From the NCBI RefSeq assembly GCF_905187505.1, contig NZ_CAJJIC010000067.1:1-11848 (forward strand): a DNA stretch of 11,848 bases, given 5' to 3'. Below the pieces are notes generated by a model. It worked only from the letters and a program-made list of their open reading frames with translations, did not search any database and was not told the origin of the DNA. Position numbers and translations under genes: made by a program. Below are positions 6,513 through 11,848 of the stretch, in pieces (within the stretch, counting starts at the first letter, position 1; each line of letters starts with the position of its first letter). This DNA is from an uncultured Mailhella sp. GTDB lineage: Bacteria; Desulfobacterota; Desulfovibrionia; Desulfovibrionales; Desulfovibrionaceae.

Positions 6513-9500
6513 ATGAAACAGGCGGCATGGACAAAAAGCGAGGCCGTGGCGGCATTTGTTCGGGAGCTTCTCGGCGCACACTTCCGCCGTGAGCTCCTGG
6601 AGAGTCTTTCGGGCTGCTCGTTGCAGAACTGGCCGCCTTCTGTCCGAAAGGAGACGAAGGAGGAGCCTGCCGCGCTTGACGATATTCTCCTGCGCCACGG
6701 TGACGCCGTGGCGGAACTGGAAGGGCTTTCCGGCGAGACGCCTCTGGAAGGCTTTCTGCTCCGCATGGCCCGCGGCGGGGAACTGGACGCTCTGGAAGCC
6801 TTCCTGAAGCTGGGCGAGGAGCGCATTCAGGCGCTTGCCGCGGATGACGTGCGCGCCATGCTCATGTTCGTTTTGGAAAGAATGCGTCGTCTCTGTCCGG
6901 CACGTCCGCAGGAGGTGAAGCGCTTTCTGGCGCTGTGCCGCGAGCTTCACCTGTTCATCGTCTGTTCGGGCGTCTTCATTCCGGATCTTCCGCAGTTCTT
7001 TTTTCAGGTTCGGGACAGGGCCCTCGAGCTCGGGGACGAGGGGGAAACGGCGCTGGTCGATCTGCTCATAGGTTCGCTCAACGTGTGCAACATTCCCGAG
7101 CACAACAGTCCTCGTCTTCATGCCTTCATGACCCGCGGCAAGAAGGTGTTCGACACGTTGAAGGACCCCGTTCTTGTGGAAAAGGCCGTGCCGTATCTGG
7201 GCATTTTTGCCTTTCTGGAAGGGGACTACGAGCAGGCCATGAGCTTTTTTTCCAGGGCCAGTCGTCAGATGCGCATTCAGCGGCGCCGCTACTTTGAAAT
7301 GTTCTACGCCCGACACTGGAGCTTTGCGGCCGCCAACCGGGGGGATTTCGATCTTGCGGCCAGACTTCTGCTTACCAGACTGCGTCAGGCGGATGTGAGC
7401 AGCGATTCCTCGCTTTCGCGCAATCTTCGCAGTCAGCTTGCCTTCGTATACCTGCGCATGGGAAAGAGCGAACAGGCGCTTGAACAGCTCGACATGGCGC
7501 TTACCGGCATGACGAGAAAAACGGACGTGGCCAGTTCGGTGACCACGCTGCGGCACCTGGCCTTCTACCATATGTTTTCGGGCAATCTTACGGCGGCGTA
7601 CAAGGTGCTTCGTCCGGCCCTCGCCAGGGCCGAGGCCGAGGGATATCAGCGGCCCGTGTATCTCAACGGCATTTTTCTGGAGCTGCTCGCCCTGTTGCAT
7701 GAACAGGGAATGCCGCCGCTTCCCTGCTATTGCTTTGAGGATGAGCTTGCCCGCTGTCTTGACGGACCGAACAGGCTTCTTTGCGGCGTGGCCCTTCGCG
7801 TGCAGGGCCGCATGCTTGAACGGGACGGAAACAGATCGGAAGCCGTACGTTTCTATCGCAGGAGCATTGCCGCGCTGGACGCCGCCCACAACGTGATGGG
7901 CGCGGATCAGTCCCGTCTTTTTCTGGCCTCTCTGCTGCTGGAAGAAAACAGGGCGGAAGCGGAACTTCTCGTGCACGAGGCGTGGCGTTCCTATCCGTAT
8001 CTTAAGGCTTTGTGGCCGGAAAGGCTGCTTCGACTCGTGCCTTCCTGCGCGGTCGTGCCGGAGGAGGGAAACTTTTCCGCACGTTCGCTGGTGGAGGAGT
8101 TTAGGGACACGTTCGCCCCCCGGAGATCCGGCCTTTCGTTTGAGGAATTCGCCCGCATTCTGCTTACGGAATCGGGCAGACTGCTCGGTGCGTCGGAAGG
8201 GTGGCTCTATCATCGCTCCCAGCCTTCCGCACCGCTCAGACTCATGGAGCGCACGGCAGAAGCGGACGGAAATTTCCCCGTGCCTGCGTCCATGGAGGAA
8301 ATAGCGGAGCTGGTGGCGGAAGGAGAACCCGTCATGCTGGACAGTCTGGCCGTGCGGGGCGAGAGTCGCGGAATGTTCGTGGGCCTGCCGCTCGACTGCC
8401 GTCCGTACGGCATGTACGTGCTCTGTCTTGCGGGAAGCGTTCCCGAGAGACTGCGGGTGCTTCTGGATGAAACGCTTCTGCGGGACATAAGCCGTGTGCT
8501 TACCTGGCCGTGCATGCTGACGCTGGAAATGGACCGCAAAAGACAGAATGCCGTCTCTTCCGGCGAAGACATGAGGGAAATGATATGCGTTTCCCCGAGG
8601 ATGCAGAATTTTCTTGCGGACGTGGACAACGCGGCCGGCACGGATGCGGCGGTCCTGCTCAACGGAGAGTCCGGCGTGGGCAAGGAAATGCTGGCAAGGC
8701 GCATTCATGAGCGCAGCGGCAGAAGCGGCCGGCTTGTCACCATCAACATGGCCAGTCTGCAGGACGAGCTTTTTGAAAGCGAATTTTTCGGCCATGAGAA
8801 GGGCGCCTTCACCGGCGCCATGAACAGCAAGATAGGTCTGGTGGAACTGGCCGAAAACGGGACGCTTTTTCTTGATGAAATCACGGAGGCGAGTCCCAGG
8901 GTGCAGGCCAAGCTGCTCCGCGTTCTGCAGGAGAGGAATTTTCTGCGCGTGGGGGGGACCCGTCCCATAAGCATCAACTTCCGGCTCGTGGCTGCTTCGA
9001 ACCGGAATCTGGGAGAGGCCGTGCGCAAGGGACTGTTCCGCGCGGATCTTTACTACCGCATTGCCGTCATCTGTCTGAAGATCCCGCCCCTTCGCGAGCG
9101 CCGCGAGGACATTCTTCCGCTGGCGAGGTATTATCTGCGCCATTTTGCCCATCGACATGGGCGCGAGGTCGTGCGGGACTTTTCGGAAGCCTGCCGTCGA
9201 CGGCTGGAACAGTGGTCGTGGCCCGGAAACATCCGCGAGCTGCGCAATGTCGTCGAACAGTCCGTCATTCTCAGCGGCGGCCGGACGCTGAGCTTCCAGG
9301 AAGAGTTTGAGGAACGGACATCCCGCTCCGGGCAGGGCGTCGCCCCCGTGCCTCTTTCATCGGAACGCCCTCCGCAGGAGCCTCTTTCGCTGGAAGAGGC
9401 GGAGAAACGATGCCTTGTCGCTGCGCTCAGGAAGACCAACTGGCGCATAGACGGCGCGCACGGAGCGCTGTCCATCCTGAAGATCAGTCGCTCGGCGCTT

Positions 9501-9554
9501 TATGCCAAGATGCGGCGGTACGGCATTTCCCGGGAGAGCGACGGGGCGGAATGA
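6513..9554 (+). CDS. Sigma-54-dependent enhancer-binding activator with TPR-like and GAF-like sensory regions
   Basis: This 1013-residue cytoplasmic regulator would remodel sigma-54 RNA polymerase by ATP hydrolysis. The AAA+ domain (about 690-920) has Walker A GESGVGKE (718-725), the sigma-54 contact loop GAFTGA (764-769), Walker B TLFLDE (784-789), the RADLYYRI block and WSWPGNIRELR (901-911). A Fis-type helix-turn-helix ends the protein (about 960-1010, with ISRSALYAKMRRYGI). The N-terminal half is unusual: residues about 220-510 look like TPR helices (for example FAFLEGDYEQAMSFFSRA), followed by a GAF-like region (about 540-680). There is no receiver domain, so it is not a two-component response regulator. 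It probably senses a ligand or protein directly. ATG at 6513 has AGGAGG at 6502-6507. It is transcribed divergently from an operon with a sigma-54 promoter, its likely target. Typical NtrC-type proteins have about 450-650 residues. Confidence 0.93.
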   Translation: MKQAAWTKSEAVAAFVRELLGAHFRRELLESLSGCSLQNWPPSVRKETKEEPAALDDILLRHGDAVAELEGLSGETPLEGFLLRMARGGELDALEAFLKLGEERIQALAADDVRAMLMFVLERMRRLCPARPQEVKRFLALCRELHLFIVCSGVFIPDLPQFFFQVRDRALELGDEGETALVDLLIGSLNVCNIPEHNSPRLHAFMTRGKKVFDTLKDPVLVEKAVPYLGIFAFLEGDYEQAMSFFSRASRQMRIQRRRYFEMFYARHWSFAAANRGDFDLAARLLLTRLRQADVSSDSSLSRNLRSQLAFVYLRMGKSEQALEQLDMALTGMTRKTDVASSVTTLRHLAFYHMFSGNLTAAYKVLRPALARAEAEGYQRPVYLNGIFLELLALLHEQGMPPLPCYCFEDELARCLDGPNRLLCGVALRVQGRMLERDGNRSEAVRFYRRSIAALDAAHNVMGADQSRLFLASLLLEENRAEAELLVHEAWRSYPYLKALWPERLLRLVPSCAVVPEEGNFSARSLVEEFRDTFAPRRSGLSFEEFARILLTESGRLLGASEGWLYHRSQPSAPLRLMERTAEADGNFPVPASMEEIAELVAEGEPVMLDSLAVRGESRGMFVGLPLDCRPYGMYVLCLAGSVPERLRVLLDETLLRDISRVLTWPCMLTLEMDRKRQNAVSSGEDMREMICVSPRMQNFLADVDNAAGTDAAVLLNGESGVGKEMLARRIHERSGRSGRLVTINMASLQDELFESEFFGHEKGAFTGAMNSKIGLVELAENGTLFLDEITEASPRVQAKLLRVLQERNFLRVGGTRPISINFRLVAASNRNLGEAVRKGLFRADLYYRIAVICLKIPPLRERREDILPLARYYLRHFAHRHGREVVRDFSEACRRRLEQWSWPGNIRELRNVVEQSVILSGGRTLSFQEEFEERTSRSGQGVAPVPLSSERPPQEPLSLEEAEKRCLVAALRKTNWRIDGAHGALSILKISRSALYAKMRRYGISRESDGAE

Positions 9555-9600
9555 GCAAAGAAATTGCCGTGACGGGCAGTACAGATATGTTTCGACATCG

Positions 9601-9632
9601 CCGCCGTCCCCCGGCGGAAGGCGGGATTTTTT
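9601..9632 (+). terminator. Probable terminator of the regulator gene
   Basis: CCGCC (9601-9605) can pair with GGCGG (9620-9624), or CCGCCG (9601-9606) with CGGCGG (9612-9617). Six Ts follow at 9627-9632. It begins 47 bases after the regulator stop. The alternative folds make the exact stem uncertain, but the GC-rich hairpin plus T6 supports termination, separating the regulator from the downstream flavoprotein unit. Confidence 0.55.
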
Positions 9633-9744
9633 GCGTTTTGTCTGCAGTTGCGGCACGCAGAGACCGGATTTTTCAAAAAAGGGCTGCTCCCGGGACATTT
9701 TTCGGCACATTGTGAAGGCGGAGTCGGCGAAAATTATGGTTGAG

Positions 9745-9786
9745 CATGACGGCCGCGTCATGTACTCTTCATGAGAACGTCATGAA
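9745..9786. promoter_or_regulatory. Two adjacent palindromes upstream of the second flavoprotein operon
   Basis: The first palindrome is CATGACG (9745-9751) with CGTCATG (9756-9762). The second is TTCATGA (9768-9774) with TCATGAA (9780-9786). Both have perfect seven-base arms, and their centres are 23-24 bases apart, about two helical turns. The second would overlap the -35 region of the -10-like element at 9801-9806. This is a credible binding site for a dimeric regulator, whose identity is not known. Confidence 0.55.
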
Positions 9787-9800
9787 AGTGTTTGTTTTCA

Positions 9801-9806
9801 TATGAT
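9801..9806 (+). promoter_or_regulatory. Weak -10-like element before the second flavoprotein operon
   Basis: TATGAT matches the -10 consensus at five of six positions, but no good -35 hexamer lies 16-18 bases upstream. That position is instead occupied by the palindrome at 9768-9786, consistent with an activator-dependent promoter. No correctly spaced sigma-54 element was found in 9555-9845. Confidence 0.35.
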
Positions 9807-9834
9807 TTGGAGCGGAAACGCTTTTTTGCTCATC

Positions 9835-9840
9835 AGGAGA
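9835..9840 (+). promoter_or_regulatory. Ribosome binding site fixing the second flavoprotein start
   Basis: AGGAGA lies five bases before ATG at 9846. The in-frame TTG at 9792 has no such site, and its extra 18 residues do not resemble the start of this family. Confidence 0.8.
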
Positions 9841-9845
9841 AATGC

Positions 9846-11591
9846 ATGAAAACTCTGCAATGCGATGTTGTGGTCGCAGGCGGCGGCCCTGCCGGAACGT
9901 TTGCGGCCGTCAAGGCGGCGGAAAACGGAGCCGACGTCATTCTTCTCGACAAGGGATATGTCGGAAAGAGCGGCTGCGGCACCTTCGGCGCCGGTTCGTT
10001 CAAGGCCTACCTCAAGGAAGAGGACTCTCTTGACCTGTGGTACGGCAAGGCCGTGGAGGAAGGCTTCTTCATCAACGATCAGGACTGGCTCAAAAAGCAC
10101 TTCGACACCATAGGCGACAGGGTGAAGGAGCTCGAGAGCTGGGGCGTGGTGTTCGAGAAGAACGAGGACGGCACCTACAACCGCATTGAAGGGCAGGGCT
10201 CTTCGGACAAGCGCCCCATCAAGACGCTCATGTTCCACGGCCCGCAGTTCATGGAAGTCATGCGCAGGGTCTGTAAGGACAAGGGCGTGCACATCGTGGA
10301 CCGCGTCATGGTGGACGCGCTGCTTCATGAGAAGGGCAATCCGAAGGTCATCCGCGGCGTGGTGGGCTTCCACGGGGTGACGGGCGAGATGTACGTGGTC
10401 AAGGCGAAGGCCGTGGTGCTCACCACCGGCGCCCAGGCCTACAAGTCCCATTACGCCGACCTGCACATGGAAACGGGCGACGCGCACATCATGGGCCTTG
10501 AGGCCGGTGCGGCGCTTGCCAACTACGAATTCAACTGCCATCAGCTCACGCACGGCAATTTCGCCACGCACGGCATGAACGTGTCGCAGGGCCTCGGCGC
10601 CAAGTTCGTGAACGCCCTCGGCGAGGACTTTACCGCCAAGTACGACCCGGAATACGCCTCTCACGGCAATCTGTGGCGCATCTCCGCCTCCATGGCTCTT
10701 GAGGTGCATTTCGGCCGCGGCCCTCTGTATTTCGACTACTCTTCCTACACGCCCAAGGACTGGGAGCTTTTTGAGCGCACCCTGCCGCTCATGTATCGTT
10801 CCTACGAGCAGGCGGGCTACGTGGACAAGGACCGCAGGGTCATCAAGGGAAAGCTCAGCTGGGTGTCCGCGCTCATAGGCAACGTGGGCTTCGGCGGCGG
10901 TCTGTATATCGATCTTGACGGTCGTACCACGCTGGAAGGTCTGTATGCCGCGGGCGACGCCGCCTACGGGCCGACCTCGGGCGTGGAAGGCTTCTGCGCC
11001 TACGCCATGCCCGCCGCCTCCACCACCGGCGCCGCCGTGGGCGAGGCCAGCGCAAAATATGCCCGCACCGTGGGTGACGTGGAACTCGACGAGAAGGAGA
11101 TCGACGAGGTGGTGAAGAAGCTCTCCGAGCCGCTCAACCATCCGCAGGGCGTGGATCCTTCGCACGTGGTTCTCGCCGTGCAGGAAGCGCTGTTCCCCTA
11201 CGACGTGTATATTCTGCGCACGGAAGAAAAGATGCTTGCCGCCCTGAAGCGCATTCAGGAGATCAAGAAATACGACGTTCCGCGCCTGCGCGCTCTCGAT
11301 GCGCACGGTCTGCGCTTCGCGCTCGAGGCCAGAAACATGGTTCTGAGCGCGGAAGTCATGCTTACCGCCGCCCTGTACCGCAAGGAAAGCCGCGGCTCCC
11401 ATCTGCGCCTCGACTACCCTGAAATCGATAACGAAAACTGGCTGAAGTGGATTCTCGTGGAACAGAAGGACGGAGACCTTGCGCTCCGCACGAAGGATAT
11501 TCCCATCGACCGTTATCCGCTCCGTCCCGAGCACAAGCGCGAACTGCATGCCTCCATTGCCGCAGCCAGAAAACTTGGGGAGAACATATAA
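9846..11591 (+). CDS. Second FrdA/AprA-type FAD flavoprotein, paired with a ferredoxin subunit
   Basis: The 581-residue protein belongs to the same superfamily as the minus-strand flavoprotein. It begins almost directly with the FAD site GGGPAG (12-17) and LLDKG (33-37). It keeps ETGDAHIMGLEAGAAL (209-224), GAKFVNALGEDF (251-262), GLYAAGDAAYGP (365-376) and ESRGSHLRLDYPEID (514-528). It differs at the substrate motif: where the minus-strand paralogue has RHTYGGI, this one has GNVGFGGG (345-352) and no histidine. There is no signal peptide. It overlaps the next ferredoxin gene by one base (TAATG), implying coupled translation and an AprAB-like two-subunit complex. Candidates are an alpha subunit of an APS-reductase-like or fumarate-reductase-like enzyme with a non-standard substrate. 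The real AprA is longer (over 600 residues), so calling this aprA is not justified. Confidence 0.87.
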   Translation: MKTLQCDVVVAGGGPAGTFAAVKAAENGADVILLDKGYVGKSGCGTFGAGSFKAYLKEEDSLDLWYGKAVEEGFFINDQDWLKKHFDTIGDRVKELESWGVVFEKNEDGTYNRIEGQGSSDKRPIKTLMFHGPQFMEVMRRVCKDKGVHIVDRVMVDALLHEKGNPKVIRGVVGFHGVTGEMYVVKAKAVVLTTGAQAYKSHYADLHMETGDAHIMGLEAGAALANYEFNCHQLTHGNFATHGMNVSQGLGAKFVNALGEDFTAKYDPEYASHGNLWRISASMALEVHFGRGPLYFDYSSYTPKDWELFERTLPLMYRSYEQAGYVDKDRRVIKGKLSWVSALIGNVGFGGGLYIDLDGRTTLEGLYAAGDAAYGPTSGVEGFCAYAMPAASTTGAAVGEASAKYARTVGDVELDEKEIDEVVKKLSEPLNHPQGVDPSHVVLAVQEALFPYDVYILRTEEKMLAALKRIQEIKKYDVPRLRALDAHGLRFALEARNMVLSAEVMLTAALYRKESRGSHLRLDYPEIDNENWLKWILVEQKDGDLALRTKDIPIDRYPLRPEHKRELHASIAAARKLGENI

Positions 11592-11848
11592 TGGGCATCC
11601 GTCATATAGATTACGACAAGTGCATCCGCTGCGGCCGCTGCATCACCTACTGCCCGCAGGACGTGCTGCGTCCCGATGAGGAGAAGCGTCCCGTCATCAC
11701 CTATCTTCAGGACTGTCAGTCCTGCTTTTTGTGCGAAAAGTATTGTCCGGCAGGAGCCATAGCCGTTTCCGCCGACAGAGAACGGCGTCCCATTCTGCCG
11801 TGGAAGACCTGCCGCGGCAGGGCCGTCCCCCCGGGACGGCCCGAAACC
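11591..11848 (+). CDS. Two-cluster [4Fe-4S] ferredoxin subunit (3' end outside window)
   Basis: The first 86 codons are present and the frame is open at the window edge. Two four-cysteine motifs are clear: CIRCGRCITYCP (11-22) and CQSCFLCEKYCP (44-55), with an AprB-like opening MGIRHIDYDKC. Each binds one [4Fe-4S] cluster, so the protein would be an electron carrier subunit. Its ATG overlaps the flavoprotein stop (TAATG), so the two are very likely made together and form a complex. After RRPILPW the residues become Arg/Gly/Pro-rich and the DNA carries a perfect hairpin. The true C-terminus and any further domain cannot be judged from here. Confidence 0.85.
   Translation, partial: MGIRHIDYDKCIRCGRCITYCPQDVLRPDEEKRPVITYLQDCQSCFLCEKYCPAGAIAVSADRERRPILPWKTCRGRAVPPGRPET
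11820..11842 (+). repeat. Perfect 10-bp hairpin near the window end
   Basis: GGGCCGTCCC (11820-11829) and GGGACGGCCC (11833-11842) are perfectly complementary around a CCC loop. It lies inside the open ferredoxin frame. It may be the stem of a terminator if the gene ends just past the window, but the sequence after it is cut off. Confidence 0.5.

Noticed and set aside
6342..9158. 938-residue open frame on the minus strand opposite the activator gene
   Set aside because: It is the antisense shadow of a GC-rich gene: rich in His, Arg and Gln, no recognisable motif, no ribosome site. The plus strand has all the sigma-54 activator motifs.
9792..9845. TTG start adding 18 residues to the second flavoprotein
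   Set aside because: Lies in the putative promoter region without a ribosome site; ATG at 9846 has AGGAGA and starts right before the FAD strand.
9798..11549. 583-residue minus-strand frame opposite the second flavoprotein
   Set aside because: It is an antisense shadow; the plus strand has intact FAD motifs, a ribosome site and a coupled ferredoxin gene.
9846..11848. Calling the flavoprotein/ferredoxin pair true APS reductase AprAB
   Set aside because: The alpha protein is shorter than AprA, lacks the substrate-site histidine in the expected motif, and no sulfate-activation gene is nearby.

Overview
The window looks like a GC-rich, anaerobic, sulfidogen-type Deltaproteobacterium. A Desulfovibrionaceae member (Bilophila, Mailhella or Desulfovibrio) is my best guess. 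The grounds are codon use, the abundance of Fe-S and flavin oxidoreductases, an AprA/FrdA-like flavoprotein paired with a ferredoxin subunit, and a very large sigma-54 activator. This assignment is inference; there is no rRNA or other phylogenetic marker here. No tRNA, rRNA, CRISPR array, insertion sequence or phage gene was found.

Layout. (1) Bases 1-1088 (+): the 3' end of an ammonium channel gene, then a PII signalling gene and a strong terminator. This is an amtB-glnK unit whose promoter lies outside the window. (2) Bases 1089-1316: a gene-free stretch with three more hairpins, lying between convergent units. (3) Bases 1317-6256 (-): a three-gene operon, in transcription order a GltD-like NAD(P)H diaphorase with ferredoxin motifs at both ends, a soluble FrdA/AprA-type flavoprotein, and an SLC13-like membrane permease. 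(4) Bases 6257-6512: an AT-rich divergent control region with a near-consensus sigma-54 promoter for the minus operon, a sigma-70-like promoter for the regulator, repeats and a palindrome. (5) Bases 6513-9554 (+): a 1013-residue sigma-54 enhancer-binding protein (TPR-like region, GAF-like region, AAA+ domain, Fis HTH). (6) Bases 9555-9845: a terminator, two palindromes and a possible promoter. (7) Bases 9846-11848 (+): a second FrdA/AprA-type flavoprotein, overlapping by one base a two-cluster ferredoxin subunit that runs off the window.

How it may work together (inference). The permease would import an organic anion. The diaphorase would pass NAD(P)H electrons through its Fe-S clusters to the neighbouring flavoprotein, which would reduce (or oxidise) the imported compound in the cytoplasm. 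The second flavoprotein/ferredoxin pair would handle a related or following step. The activator probably senses a small molecule or partner protein and switches on the minus operon through the sigma-54 promoter. The substrate cannot be named from sequence. The two flavoproteins differ at the family's substrate-binding motif, so they probably do not act on the same compound in the same way.
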